Source of the DNA: Acinetobacter chengduensis
GTDB taxonomy: Bacteria > Pseudomonadota > Gammaproteobacteria > Pseudomonadales > Moraxellaceae
NCBI RefSeq assembly: GCF_003664645.1
Contig: NZ_RCHC01000005.1
Coordinates: 62,001 to 126,000 of the forward strand
Length of the DNA: 64,000 bases
Direction: 5' to 3'
A program made the position numbers and the translations under genes. A model generated the notes under the pieces. That model was not told the origin of the DNA. It did not search any database and saw only the letters and a list, made by a program, of their open reading frames with translations. Positions 46,027-56,260 of this stretch are shown here, piece after piece. Position 1 is the stretch's first letter, and each line of letters starts with the position of its first letter.

Positions 46027-49000
46027 ATGTATAAACCAAGCAAGAACTGGTACGAGTCGACTTTGCCTGCATTATTCAAAATTACTGTTTTAGGATCGGC
46101 ACTAGCAACCCTAGGTTTAGTGGGCTGTGCATCCTCGACCACAGCGACAAGTGCGCATAAGTCTAAAACGGCAGGCTCGTCAGGTTTCTTAGATGCAAAT
46201 AGCTTGGATGGCTTAGAGGATTTGTTATCTGCAACAGATATGCGTGCAGTAGAAGGTGATCGCCTATTGGTGCTCAAACATGGTGATGTTTGGAAGCGAA
46301 TGACGGTCGGTTTCAAAATGGATTTGAATCATTGGGATTCGCGTATTGAAGCGCAGCGTGGTTGGTTCGCATCACGTCAGCCATATATTGACCGTTTAAG
46401 TGCGCGTGCATCACGTTACTTGTACCATACTGTAAAAGAAGCTGAACGTCGTGGTATGCCAACTGAGTTGGCGTTATTACCTGTAATTGAAAGCTCGTAT
46501 GACCCCGCCGCAACATCAAGTGCAGCTGCAGCAGGTTTGTGGCAGTTTATTCCAAGTACTGGCCGTATTTATGGTTTAAAACAAACCACGCAATACGATG
46601 GTCGTCGTGATGTAGTGGAATCAACACGTGCTGCTTATGAGTTTTTAGGCAGTTTGTATAATCAGTTTGGTTCTTGGGAATTGGCTTTAGCTGCTTATAA
46701 CGCAGGCCCAGGCCGTATTCAGCAGGCGATTAACCGTAACCAAGCAGCAGGCTTACCAACGGATTATTGGTCATTAAAATTACCACAAGAGACGATGAAT
46801 TATGTGCCACGCTTTTTGGCTGTTGCACAAATTATTAAAAATCCAAATGCGTATGGTGTGAGTTTGCCACCGATTGCCAACCGCCCACACTTTAGAGAAG
46901 TGGCTGTTGGGGCTGCCAATTTAAATGAAATTTCTTCTGTAACAGGACTCAGTCGTGCGGAACTGTATGCATTGAACCCAGGTCATCGTGGGGATCAAAT
47001 TGATGCGGCAAGTCCAATGAAGATTTTAATTCCTGCTGATATTAGCCCTTCAGTGGATGCAAAACTGAAAAAATTATCTTCTGCATCGACTGGCTATTGG
47101 GCAGGTGGTGCGGCACCAAGCTTACCGAAAAATAATGCCACGATTACGCCATCAAAAGTAACACCACCTGAGATGAATGCAACGGTGATAACACCATCTA
47201 AAGTGGCGCCACCTGTGATTGCTTCGACGCAACCAACGAAAACGACATCACCAACGCTCATAGCAAGTACGGCTACCACAACCAAAGGTAAACCGCTGTC
47301 TGTGACACCACAAGGTTCTTCTGCTTTGGCAGCCTTTGCAGCAAATACAGATATTCCAAGTGCACCACGTATTCCTGTTGCTGTCAGCCCAAGTAAAACC
47401 ACGACAGTTAAAGTGAGTGCTGAACCGCCTGTCAGCTTGAAAGAGCGTGAACAGATTATGGCAGCCATTAAGGCCGAAGGTGAAAATAAAACGGTTGATG
47501 AAGTTTTAAAACCAGTTGCAACTCAGGCCGAGCAAGCTGAGGTGGTTAAAGAGCTGAAAGCTTTAGCGCCTCAAGGAACTGAAATTGTCGATCCTTATGA
47601 TGGAAAAATTAAGCTCACCGCTATTCAAACGAGCCAATCGATTGCAGATCAGCAAGGTAAAGAGTTAACCAAAGGCTTCGCTTATCCGAAGAGCGTTACT
47701 GATCAGACAAGCAATGATTCTGATGAAGTAAAACGTAATCTAGGTAAAAATGTTATTAAAACTGACTCTGAAATTGTTGTGGTTGCGCCTAAGGGTAAAC
47801 GTAGTACCTATACCGTTCAGGCGGGTGATACTTTAGCAGTCATTGCGATGAAAAATGGCGTCAACTGGCGTGATGTAGCCAAGTGGAACCAAATGGATGC
47901 TGATGCCAAGCTTTATGTGGGTACAAGTATTTATTTATATGATGCAAAACCGACTGTTACTGAAGAGCCGAAAGCAAAAGCGCAACCTGAGCATTATGTG
48001 GTAAAAGCCAATGATACATTGACTGGCGTGGCAAGCCAGTTTGATTTGTCTGTAAAACAGCTGGCAGATTTTAACGGTTTAACTACCACGAGTGGTTTAT
48101 TTGTTGGTCAAAAGCTGTCATTGAAAGAAACACCAGCATCAAAAGCAAAATTAGCTGCCGAAGCTAAAAAAGTAGAAGCCGAAAGTAAAGCACAAAAGGT
48201 ACAAACCAAAGTGTATACGGTGAAGCGTGGTGAGTATTTAAAACTGATTGCTGACCGTTATGCTTTATCAAATCAGGAATTGGCAGACCTTACTACGGGC
48301 CTTACAGCAGGTAGTAGTTTAATGGTTGGGCAGAAAATTAATGTGCCATTAAATGAAGTTGAAAGCGCTTCAAGCAATTCAAATAAGGTTGGAGTGAAGC
48401 CAGAAACAAAATCTGAGCCAAGCTTTAAAACTGAAAGCTACAATGTGCAACGTGGTGATACGTTGTACAGCTTAGCCAATCAAAGCAAAATGTCGGTTTC
48501 AGACTTAGCAAATTTAAATAATATTGCTGCTACAGCATCTTTACGTATTGGTCAGACTCTAAAAATTCCAGCGTTAACTAAAGTTCCAGAACAATATACT
48601 GTACAGTCTGGTGATACGCTCAGTGCGATTGCAAATCGTTTTGAACTGAACATGGATGATATTGCAAGTTTAAATGGCTTTAGTCGCAATGCATCTTTAC
48701 GTGTAGGTCAGCGTTTAAAGTTGACAGGTGAAGTACCAGTAGAAGTTAAAACTGAGGTGCATAAGGACAGCAAAGCAGATACACGTGTCAGTAGCGGTGA
48801 AGCGAAAGACACGCATGTGGTAAAAGCAGGTGAAACATTGTCTGCGATTGCGCAAAAGTATCAGTTGCAGTTGAGCTATTTAGCCGATCTAAATGGTTTG
48901 TCACGTAATAGTACGGTACGTGTTGGGCAACGCTTAAAGATTGATGGTGATGTGCCTAAAGAAGAAGTAGATACGCCTAAAACCAGTAAAGCAACTGCAC

Positions 49001-49320
49001 AAGCGAGCTCATCGTACAGCGGAAGCACTGAAAGCTACACGGTTAAGTCAGGTGAATCACTCAATTCGATTGCAAGTCGTACAGGCGTGAGTGTGGCCGA
49101 TTTAGCGGCTATGAATAAGCTTAATGCACGTGCAGGTTTACGTGTTGGGCAAAAAATTAATGTGCCAAAGTTGGTTACGGAATACCGTATTAAACGCGGT
49201 GATACCATGATTGGTTTAGCAAATCGCTATGGTCTAGATACTGCTACTTTAGCTGATATGAATAATATGCAACCGAGCGCATCATTACGCATTGGTGATG
49301 TAATTAAAGTACCTAACTAA
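46027..49320 (+). CDS. mltD: Membrane-bound lytic transglycosylase D with eight LysM repeats
   Basis: A 1097-residue lipoprotein from ATG 46027 (lipobox LVGC), which cuts peptidoglycan glycan strands to 1,6-anhydromuropeptides. The family-1 SLT domain is in roughly residues 110-300, with the catalytic Glu in LLPVIESSYDP, the GLWQFIPSTGR motif and AAYNAGPGRI. A Pro/Thr/Ser/Lys-rich linker (about 360-590, with repeated TPSKV-x-PP) follows. Then eight LysM repeats (Y-x-V-x-x-G-D-T-L ... V-G-Q-x-L-x-V) fill about residue 595 to the end. E. coli MltD is about 450 residues and has two LysM. It diverges from rnhA-dnaQ and is 23 bp from the importer operon. Confidence 0.93.
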   Translation: MYKPSKNWYESTLPALFKITVLGSALATLGLVGCASSTTATSAHKSKTAGSSGFLDANSLDGLEDLLSATDMRAVEGDRLLVLKHGDVWKRMTVGFKMDLNHWDSRIEAQRGWFASRQPYIDRLSARASRYLYHTVKEAERRGMPTELALLPVIESSYDPAATSSAAAAGLWQFIPSTGRIYGLKQTTQYDGRRDVVESTRAAYEFLGSLYNQFGSWELALAAYNAGPGRIQQAINRNQAAGLPTDYWSLKLPQETMNYVPRFLAVAQIIKNPNAYGVSLPPIANRPHFREVAVGAANLNEISSVTGLSRAELYALNPGHRGDQIDAASPMKILIPADISPSVDAKLKKLSSASTGYWAGGAAPSLPKNNATITPSKVTPPEMNATVITPSKVAPPVIASTQPTKTTSPTLIASTATTTKGKPLSVTPQGSSALAAFAANTDIPSAPRIPVAVSPSKTTTVKVSAEPPVSLKEREQIMAAIKAEGENKTVDEVLKPVATQAEQAEVVKELKALAPQGTEIVDPYDGKIKLTAIQTSQSIADQQGKELTKGFAYPKSVTDQTSNDSDEVKRNLGKNVIKTDSEIVVVAPKGKRSTYTVQAGDTLAVIAMKNGVNWRDVAKWNQMDADAKLYVGTSIYLYDAKPTVTEEPKAKAQPEHYVVKANDTLTGVASQFDLSVKQLADFNGLTTTSGLFVGQKLSLKETPASKAKLAAEAKKVEAESKAQKVQTKVYTVKRGEYLKLIADRYALSNQELADLTTGLTAGSSLMVGQKINVPLNEVESASSNSNKVGVKPETKSEPSFKTESYNVQRGDTLYSLANQSKMSVSDLANLNNIAATASLRIGQTLKIPALTKVPEQYTVQSGDTLSAIANRFELNMDDIASLNGFSRNASLRVGQRLKLTGEVPVEVKTEVHKDSKADTRVSSGEAKDTHVVKAGETLSAIAQKYQLQLSYLADLNGLSRNSTVRVGQRLKIDGDVPKEEVDTPKTSKATAQASSSYSGSTESYTVKSGESLNSIASRTGVSVADLAAMNKLNARAGLRVGQKINVPKLVTEYRIKRGDTMIGLANRYGLDTATLADMNNMQPSASLRIGDVIKVPN

Positions 49321-49343
49321 GCCTATACCTTGCAGGAAGCAAC

Positions 49344-51188
49344 GTGAATAATTTATTTGCCAAGGGGCATTCTTATGTAATGGCGTTGGGCTGTGTCATG
49401 GCTATGCAAGGGGCTTGGGCTACAGCTCAGACTACGCCCTATATTGCTATCCATAGTCAGCCTTTATATGCCAACTTAGTGGCCATGCCGTATGCGAATG
49501 CTCAAGCGCCTAAAGGGGGATATTTAAGTACTGCCAGCAATGGCACATTTGATAACCTCAATAGCATGAACGGTAAGGGAAGTGCTGCTGATGGCGTGAA
49601 TTATCTGTTTGATTCACTCATGAGTAGTTCGCTAGATGAGCCGGGGGTCATGTATCCCTTGCTTGCCACCAGTGCGACCTTTGATCCGAAAAAGACCTCG
49701 TATGTGATTTTTAATCTAAATCCGAAAGCGCGGTTCAGTGATGGTTCTGCTGTCACTGCAGAGGATGTTAAATTCAGTTTTGATGCTTATCAAACCAAGT
49801 CCAATCCAGGCTTACAAATGTATTTGGCCGATTTGGCAAAAACAGAAGTTCTGTCTAAGCATCAAGTCAAAATGAGTTTTAAGTCGGACAACAATGCAGA
49901 AATGCCACTGATTTTGTCGCAGTTGCCGATTTACTCCAAAAAAGATTGGGCCAAAAAAGATTTTACCCGCATTAGTATGCAACCGATTTTAGGTTCAGGC
50001 CCTTATGTGCTAGATCGGATTGATGCAGGACGTAGTTTAAGTTATAAGCGCAACCCGAACTATTGGGCCAAAGATTTACCAGTCAACAAAGGCCGTTATA
50101 ATTTCGACCGTTTAAAGTATGTGTATTATCGTAATTTAGACATTGCTTTTGAGGGGTTTAAATCGGGCCAATACACCTTACATGAAGAGTACACCGCACG
50201 AAAATGGGTGACGGCTTATAACTTTCCAGCAGTCAAAGACGGCATGGTGGTGAAATACCGCTTTAAGCACAATAACCCGATTGCAACACAGAGCTTTGTA
50301 TTTAATACTCGCCGTAACCCTTTTCAGGATATCCGTCTGCGTCAGGCTTTAACGTATGCTTACGATTTTGAATGGCAAAACAAGGCGCTGTTTTATGGTC
50401 AATATATGCGCCTGCAAAGTTATTTTGCCAATAGTGAGTTAGAAGCCAAAGGTACGCCCTCAGCAGAAGAAATGGCGGTATTAAAACCCGTGCTGGCAAA
50501 GCTCGACCCGATTCAGCGCGCTGGGGTGCTCAAAAATTGGAAGTATCCTGTTTCGGATGCCAGTGGTTTTAATCGTAATAATTTATTAACGGCGCGTCAG
50601 CTGTTATTAAATGCGGGTTATCAATATAAAAATGGTAATTTGCTGGATAAAAAAGGACAACCCATACAAATTGAGTTTTTGATTCATCAAGATGGTTTAC
50701 AACGCACGTTGATGCCTTTTGTGCGTAATATGAAACGTCTGGGCATACAGGTGAATATTCGCCAAGTCGATGTACCCCAATATATTGAACGTATGCGTAG
50801 CAAAGACTTTGATATGACTACCAGTGTGATGCCACAGTCTTTAAGCCCAGGGAATGAACAGGCACAATTTTGGGGTAGTGCATCGGCAGATCAGCCGGGA
50901 AATTATAACTATGCGGGCATTAAAAACCCAGCGATTGATGCCATGATCGAACAAGTGATTCGAGCACCAGACAGACCTGCTTTAGTCACACGTACCCGTG
51001 CCTTAGACCGTATGTTAAGAGCGGGTTACTATCAAATTCCGACCTATGGCAAAGGGGAAAACTGGCTGGCTTATTGGAATATGTACAAGCAACCAGCGAT
51101 CAAACCAAAGCTATCGACAGGGATTGATTACTGGTGGAGCGATGCCAAGCAAGCACAAAAAGTTGCTCAATATTTGCGTAAGCAATAG
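49344..51188 (+). CDS. yejA: Peptide ABC importer, periplasmic binding protein (YejA/NppA type)
   Basis: A 614-residue solute-binding protein of the SBP_bac_5 family. It starts at GTG 49344, with AGGAAG upstream, and has a signal peptide ending ATAQT. Recognisable parts are PLLATSATFDPKKTSYVIFNL, ARFSDGSAVTAEDVKFSFDA, LRQALTYAYDFEWQNKALFYG and AGYYQIPTYG. It should deliver oligopeptides or peptide-like antibiotics to the permeases. Order mltD-yejA-yejB-yejE-yejF matches the NppABCD locus of P. aeruginosa, which takes up peptidyl-nucleoside antibiotics. Confidence 0.85.
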   Translation: MNNLFAKGHSYVMALGCVMAMQGAWATAQTTPYIAIHSQPLYANLVAMPYANAQAPKGGYLSTASNGTFDNLNSMNGKGSAADGVNYLFDSLMSSSLDEPGVMYPLLATSATFDPKKTSYVIFNLNPKARFSDGSAVTAEDVKFSFDAYQTKSNPGLQMYLADLAKTEVLSKHQVKMSFKSDNNAEMPLILSQLPIYSKKDWAKKDFTRISMQPILGSGPYVLDRIDAGRSLSYKRNPNYWAKDLPVNKGRYNFDRLKYVYYRNLDIAFEGFKSGQYTLHEEYTARKWVTAYNFPAVKDGMVVKYRFKHNNPIATQSFVFNTRRNPFQDIRLRQALTYAYDFEWQNKALFYGQYMRLQSYFANSELEAKGTPSAEEMAVLKPVLAKLDPIQRAGVLKNWKYPVSDASGFNRNNLLTARQLLLNAGYQYKNGNLLDKKGQPIQIEFLIHQDGLQRTLMPFVRNMKRLGIQVNIRQVDVPQYIERMRSKDFDMTTSVMPQSLSPGNEQAQFWGSASADQPGNYNYAGIKNPAIDAMIEQVIRAPDRPALVTRTRALDRMLRAGYYQIPTYGKGENWLAYWNMYKQPAIKPKLSTGIDYWWSDAKQAQKVAQYLRKQ

Positions 51189-51212
51189 GCCCAAAGTAAA
51201 AGGAAGATAAGA

Positions 51213-52280
51213 ATGGGCACTTATATATTAAAACGGCTGTTGCTGATTATCCCCACGCTGTTGGTGATTTTGCTGATTAACTTTGTGGTGATTCAGATTG
51301 CACCTGGTGGGCCAGTAGAGCAAGCCATTCAACAGGCTGAGTCTTTTCAGGGGATGGGCACAGGCGGTGGTGGGGAAACAGCGCAAGACACAAGTAAGTA
51401 CCAAGGAGCAAAAGGCTTAAGTGAAGAAATGGTGCAAAAGATTGAAGCACAATATGGTTTCGATCAGCCTGCACATATTCGTTTTTGGAACATGCTCAAA
51501 GGCTACGCCACTTTAGATTTTGGCACCAGTTTTTTTAAAGATAAGCCGGTGACGCAATTGCTGTGGGAAAAGCTTCCAGTTTCTTTATCTTTGGGCTTGT
51601 GGAGCACCTTACTAATATATTTGGTATCTATTCCTTTGGGAATTAAAAAGGCACGCCAGCATGGCTTAATCTTTGATAAAGCGACCTCCTTGCTGTTGGC
51701 TGTAGGTTATGCGATTCCAGCCTTTGCTTTTGCTATTTTGTTAATTGTATTTTTTGCGGGTGGTTCTTATTTTCAGTGGTTTCCACTACAAGGTTTGATC
51801 TCGGAAAACTTTGCCGAGCTCAGCCTGTTTGGAAAAATTGCAGATTATTTCTGGCACATGGCATTACCCTTACTTGCCATGGTGATTGGTGGTTTTGCAG
51901 GGCTCACCTATTTAACTAAATACTCATTTATGGAAGAGCTGAATAAGCAGTATGTTTTGGCAGCGCGATCTAAGGGATTAACGGAATCCCGCGTGTTGTA
52001 TGGGCATGTTTTTCGTAATGCGATGTTAATTGTGATAGCTGGCTTGCCAGAAGCTTTAATCGGCATCTTTTTTGTCGGCAACTTATTTATTGAAATTATT
52101 TTTAACTTAGATGGATTAGGTTTACTGGGCTTTGAAGCCATTGTACAACGAGATTATCCAGTTATTTTTGGTACCTTATTTATTTTTACCTTATTGGGCT
52201 TAATTTTACGTTTAATCAGTGATGTCATGTATCAAGTGATTGATCCGAGGATTAACTTCGATTCACGGGGAGCCAAATAA
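51213..52280 (+). CDS. yejB: Peptide ABC importer permease 1 (YejB/NppB type)
   Basis: A 355-residue inner-membrane permease with about six helices. It starts with MGTYILKRLLLIIPTLLVILLINF in family fashion and has the EAA loop KQYVLAARSKGLTESRVLYGH that contacts the ATPase. A polar, Gly/Gln-rich insertion lies at residues of about 40-65, as in YejB. It is in the operon between yejA (24 bp) and yejE (stop and start share a base at 52280). Confidence 0.9.
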   Translation: MGTYILKRLLLIIPTLLVILLINFVVIQIAPGGPVEQAIQQAESFQGMGTGGGGETAQDTSKYQGAKGLSEEMVQKIEAQYGFDQPAHIRFWNMLKGYATLDFGTSFFKDKPVTQLLWEKLPVSLSLGLWSTLLIYLVSIPLGIKKARQHGLIFDKATSLLLAVGYAIPAFAFAILLIVFFAGGSYFQWFPLQGLISENFAELSLFGKIADYFWHMALPLLAMVIGGFAGLTYLTKYSFMEELNKQYVLAARSKGLTESRVLYGHVFRNAMLIVIAGLPEALIGIFFVGNLFIEIIFNLDGLGLLGFEAIVQRDYPVIFGTLFIFTLLGLILRLISDVMYQVIDPRINFDSRGAK

Positions 52281-53293
52281 TGTCCCCGATTATGCAGGCG
52301 CGTTTAAAGCGCTTTAAAGAGAATAAATTAGGCTTTGGCTGTTTCATTTTATTTGCCATCATATTTGTGTTGTCACTTGGCTCAGAACTGATTGCCAATG
52401 ATAAGCCACTACTGGTGAAGTATGGCAACAGTCTGTATGTACCTGCTTTCAAAAGCTATCCAGAAACTGAATTTGGTGGTGTATTTGAAACGGAAGCAGA
52501 TTATAAAGACCCTGCGGTGCAACAGCTGATTGAGCAAAAAGGCTGGGCAGTGTGGCCAATTAACCATTTTTCTTATCAAACGCCAAATTTAGAATTGGCT
52601 GTGCCAGTACCTTCAGCACCTACATCGCAAAACTGGTTGGGAACGGATGACCAAGGCCGAGATGTCTTGGCTCGTATTCTGTATGGTTTACGCGTATCGC
52701 TGTTATTTGGTTTTGCACTGACACTGGCATCGGCATTTCTGGGTATTATCGTTGGCGCCCTGCAAGGCTATTATGGCGGATGGATTGATCTGATTGGGCA
52801 ACGCATATTAGAAGTGTGGGGCGGTTTGCCTATGCTGTTCATGGTGATGATTTTGGTCAGCATGTTTACCCCAAGTGTGTACTGGCTGTTTGTGATTATG
52901 CTTTTGTTTGGCTGGACTGCTTTGGTGGGGCTGGTACGGGCAGAGTTTTTGCGTGCACGTAATTTTGATTATGTGCGGGCAGCACGGAGCCTAGGGGTAT
53001 CGGATAAAACCATTATTTTTCGACATATTTTGCCCAATGCGATGAGTTCAAGCTTGTCGCAGTTGCCATTTATGCTGACGGCCAATATTACAGCTTTAAC
53101 AGCTTTAGACTTTTTAGGTTATGGCTTACCCCCCGATGCGGCTTCTTTAGGTGAGCTATTACTACAAGGTAAAAATAATTTAAATGCGCCGTGGCTAGCA
53201 CTATCGGGCTTTTTCACATTGGCGATTGTATTGTCATTATTGATTTATATTGGGGAGGCGGCGCGTGATGCATTCGATCCAAGACGTCAATAA
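52280..53293 (+). CDS. yejE: Peptide ABC importer permease 2 (YejE/NppC type)
   Basis: A 337-residue permease. N-terminal RLKRFKENKLGFGCFILFAIIF precedes a large periplasmic insertion (residues of about 40-120) that is typical of YejE. NWLGTDDQGRDVLARILYGLRVSLLFG and the EAA loop RARNFDYVRAARSLGVSDKTI follow. Its 3' end overlaps the ATPase gene if that gene starts at 53268. Confidence 0.9.
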   Translation: MSPIMQARLKRFKENKLGFGCFILFAIIFVLSLGSELIANDKPLLVKYGNSLYVPAFKSYPETEFGGVFETEADYKDPAVQQLIEQKGWAVWPINHFSYQTPNLELAVPVPSAPTSQNWLGTDDQGRDVLARILYGLRVSLLFGFALTLASAFLGIIVGALQGYYGGWIDLIGQRILEVWGGLPMLFMVMILVSMFTPSVYWLFVIMLLFGWTALVGLVRAEFLRARNFDYVRAARSLGVSDKTIIFRHILPNAMSSSLSQLPFMLTANITALTALDFLGYGLPPDAASLGELLLQGKNNLNAPWLALSGFFTLAIVLSLLIYIGEAARDAFDPRRQ

Positions 53294-54860
53294 CATGCTA
53301 ACGAATAGCATACTTTCAGTTCAACAACTGAGTATTTACAACGAAGCACAGCCCTTGGTGCAACAGCTGAATTTTGAGCTTTCGGCAGGTGAAACACTGG
53401 CGATTGTGGGTGAGAGTGGTTCGGGTAAATCCATCAGCAGTTTGGCTGTATTGGGCTTATTAGCCAAAAACTTACGTGTTACAGGCCAAGCAAAGCTGAA
53501 TGGTCAAAATCTATTGGAGATGAGCCAAGCACAGCTACGTGACATACGTGGTCAGAAAATCGCGATGATTTTTCAGGAGCCGATGACAGCGCTAAACCCG
53601 TTGCACCGTGTGGAAAAAATTATTGGTGAAAGTTTACTATTGCGCGGTTGGTCAAAAGCTAAAACCCGTGAACGTGTGCTTGAATTGCTGAATGATGTGG
53701 GTATACCAGAGCCTGAACAAAAGTTAAGGCGTTATCCGCATGAGTTGTCTGGTGGCCAGCGTCAGCGGGTGATGATTGCGATGGCCTTAGCGTTAGATCC
53801 TGACATTTTAATCGCGGACGAGCCAACCACTGCTTTAGATGTGACGTTGCAGGCACAGATATTAAAACTCCTGAAATCACTGCAAAAGAGCCACAAAATG
53901 GCCATGATATTAATCAGTCACGATTTAAACTTGGTGCATAAATATGCAGATCAAGTGATTGTGATGCATCAGGGTCAAACGGTTGAGCAGGGTGCAGTCG
54001 AACAGATATTTAATGCGCCTACGCAGGATTACACCAAGGATTTGCTGAATCACGATTTTGGCCATGCTTTAACACTTGAAGTGCAACCTACAGTGCTGGA
54101 GTTGTCTGATGTTGGTGTGAAATTTCCCATCAAGCAAGGTCTGCTCAATCGTGTCAAAGATTACTTCGTTGCGGTTGAACCCTTAAGCATGGCACTGCAA
54201 CAAGGTCAGTCGATTGGCATAGTAGGTGAAAGTGGTTCAGGCAAAAGTTCTCTGGCTTTAGCAGTTGCACGTTTAATTGATGCAGATGGGCAAATACTGT
54301 TGCAAGGTCAAGACTTGAATCGACTGTCGGAGAAGCAGCTACGGCCCTTACGCAGTGATTTTCAAATCGTGTTTCAAGATCCATTTAGTAGCTTAAATCC
54401 GCGTTTAAATGTAGAGCAGACCATAGGCGAGGGTTTGTCACTGAAGCAGATGTCCAACGCAGAAATACAGCAACGTATAGACGAAGCTTTGCAAAAAGTA
54501 GAATTGTCTGTGTCGTTTAAATCACGCTATCCGCATGAGTTATCAGGTGGGCAGCGTCAACGAATTGCCTTGGCACGGGCGCTGGTGCTACGACCGAAAG
54601 TATTGATTTTGGACGAGCCGACTTCTGCACTGGATCGTACGACACAACGGGCAATTGTGCGACTGTTACGTCGTTTACAACAAGAATATCAAATGAGTTA
54701 TTTGTTTATTAGCCACGACCTGCAAGTGGTGAGGGCACTATGTCAAAAAGTGTTAGTGCTACATCATGCCAAAGTTATGGAATTTCAAGAGACAGCGCAA
54801 CTATTTTTAGCGCCACAGACGGATTACACCCGTAAATTGATTGAATCCAGTCAATATTGA
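53268..54860 (+). CDS. yejF: Peptide ABC importer, double ATPase (YejF/NppD type)
   Basis: A protein of about 530 residues with two ABC domains in one chain. The first has Walker [12 protein letters not shown], signature LSGGQRQR and Walker [12 protein letters not shown]; the second has [19 protein letters not shown] and [11 protein letters not shown]. The start at 53268 is chosen because GGGGAGG lies nine bases upstream, overlapping the end of yejE by 26 bp. ATG 53295 ([12 protein letters not shown]) is a good alternative. It completes a functional importer set. Confidence 0.9.
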   Translation: MHSIQDVNNMLTNSILSVQQLSIYNEAQPLVQQLNFELSAGETLAIVGESGSGKSISSLAVLGLLAKNLRVTGQAKLNGQNLLEMSQAQLRDIRGQKIAMIFQEPMTALNPLHRVEKIIGESLLLRGWSKAKTRERVLELLNDVGIPEPEQKLRRYPHELSGGQRQRVMIAMALALDPDILIADEPTTALDVTLQAQILKLLKSLQKSHKMAMILISHDLNLVHKYADQVIVMHQGQTVEQGAVEQIFNAPTQDYTKDLLNHDFGHALTLEVQPTVLELSDVGVKFPIKQGLLNRVKDYFVAVEPLSMALQQGQSIGIVGESGSGKSSLALAVARLIDADGQILLQGQDLNRLSEKQLRPLRSDFQIVFQDPFSSLNPRLNVEQTIGEGLSLKQMSNAEIQQRIDEALQKVELSVSFKSRYPHELSGGQRQRIALARALVLRPKVLILDEPTSALDRTTQRAIVRLLRRLQQEYQMSYLFISHDLQVVRALCQKVLVLHHAKVMEFQETAQLFLAPQTDYTRKLIESSQY

Positions 54861-54878
54861 GTCAATTATAGATAATTT

Positions 54879-54894
54879 GACAATATAAATTGTC
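54879..54894. promoter_or_regulatory. Candidate operator before the Old Yellow Enzyme gene
   Basis: GACAAT-ATAA-ATTGTC is a perfect 6-4-6 palindrome in an A+T-rich 94-bp gap, 60-76 bp upstream of the flavoenzyme start. Nearby half-sites (GTCAAT at 54850-54855 and 54861-54866) strengthen the impression of a repressor site. The regulator is unknown and not adjacent. Confidence 0.4.
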
Positions 54895-54966
54895 TATCTG
54901 CTATTGACCTTGGGTTGAATAAGTTTAGAGTAAAAGCACTATTTAAAGAAAATAATGGAATTTCAA

Positions 54967-56211
54967 ATGAGCCATCTTGCAGAATCGATAAAGATCCGTG
55001 GTACGCAGTTTAAAAACCGTATTATTAAAGGCGCAATGAGTGAAGCGCTGGCTAATACTCAAGGACAGCCGAATCATTTGCATTTTGGTTTATATGAAGC
55101 GTGGGCAAAAGATGGCTTAGGTTGTGCTATTACTGGCAACGTCATGGTTGATTTACGCGCTAAAAATGAGCCAGGCGTTGTTGGGGTTGAAAACGAACGT
55201 GATTTGGCACTATTGACCCAATGGGCTGAAGTCGGCAAAAAACATGGCATGGTGCAGTTGGTGCAGTTATCGCATCCAGGTCGCCAATGTCCAAAAGGCT
55301 TGAATAAAGAAACGGTTGCACCATCGGCAGTGCCATTTAGCCCGATGCTTGCAACTACCTTTGGTACACCGCGCGCACTGCGTGAAGATGAAATTTTGGA
55401 TATTATCCAGCGTTTTGCTACGGCAGCAGCAGTATGTGAGAAAGCAGGTTTTGAGGGTGTACAGTTACATGGTGCGCATGGTTATCTTATTAGCCAGTTT
55501 TTATCGCCTTTAACCAATCAGCGTAGCGACCAATGGGGCGGTTCGATTGAAAATCGTATGCGCTTTTTGCTAGAGATTTATAAGGCTGTACGTGCAGCAA
55601 CGTCAGACAAATTTATTATTTCGGTGAAGTTAAACTCAGCAGATTTCCAGCGTGGTGGTATTACAGAAGAAGATGTGATTACCGTGTTTAAAGCCATTGA
55701 TGCAGCGGGTATTGACCTGATTGAAGTTTCGGGTGGTACATACGAAGCGCCAGCAATGGCGGGTGCGAAGGAAGATAAACGCAAGGCATCAACCATTGCC
55801 CGTGAAGCTTATTTCTTAGATTTTGCAGATAAAATCCGTAAGCAAGTGAAATGCCATTTGATGGTAACTGGTGGATTCCGTACCGTTGAAGCGATGAATG
55901 CAGCACTAGATAGCGGTGCATGTGAATTTGTTGGTATTGCACGTCCATTTGCTGTGGAAACTGCATTGGCAGACCGACTAATTGCTGGGCAAGATGTACG
56001 TTATGGCGTAGACAAAATTAAAACAGGCATTCCAATGGTTGATAAAATGGCGATTATGGAAATTATTTGGTATGCTGCACAATTTAAAGCGATTGGCGAG
56101 GGTAAGCAGCCAAATCCAAAACTGTCACCGTTAAAAGTCTTCTTTAAATATTTAAAAGGTAATTTAACTGCGGTGATTAAAGGCCGAGTGAATTCGCGTA
56201 AATCGGCTTAA
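54967..56211 (+). CDS. NADH:flavin oxidoreductase (Old Yellow Enzyme family)
   Basis: A protein of about 414 residues with a TIM-barrel FMN fold. It has FKNRIIKGAMSE at the FMN-binding start, VQLSHPGRQCPKG, the substrate-binding pair in VQLHGAHGYLISQFLSP, and NQRSDQWGGSIENRMRF. It probably reduces enones, quinones, nitro compounds or nitrate esters with NAD(P)H. The start at 54967 has GGA seven bases upstream; ATG 54955 would add four residues. It has its own candidate operator, so it may be inducible by electrophiles. Confidence 0.88.
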   Translation: MSHLAESIKIRGTQFKNRIIKGAMSEALANTQGQPNHLHFGLYEAWAKDGLGCAITGNVMVDLRAKNEPGVVGVENERDLALLTQWAEVGKKHGMVQLVQLSHPGRQCPKGLNKETVAPSAVPFSPMLATTFGTPRALREDEILDIIQRFATAAAVCEKAGFEGVQLHGAHGYLISQFLSPLTNQRSDQWGGSIENRMRFLLEIYKAVRAATSDKFIISVKLNSADFQRGGITEEDVITVFKAIDAAGIDLIEVSGGTYEAPAMAGAKEDKRKASTIAREAYFLDFADKIRKQVKCHLMVTGGFRTVEAMNAALDSGACEFVGIARPFAVETALADRLIAGQDVRYGVDKIKTGIPMVDKMAIMEIIWYAAQFKAIGEGKQPNPKLSPLKVFFKYLKGNLTAVIKGRVNSRKSA

Positions 56212-56260
56212 GTCGATTAGGTAGATCGCAGTTTTATGAAGCTTGGGCTATGGGCTAGAT

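Noticed and set aside
47094..47468. 124-residue minus-strand frame inside mltD
   Set aside because: It is antisense to the repetitive linker; its Gly/Val/Ala-rich look comes from the repeat composition.
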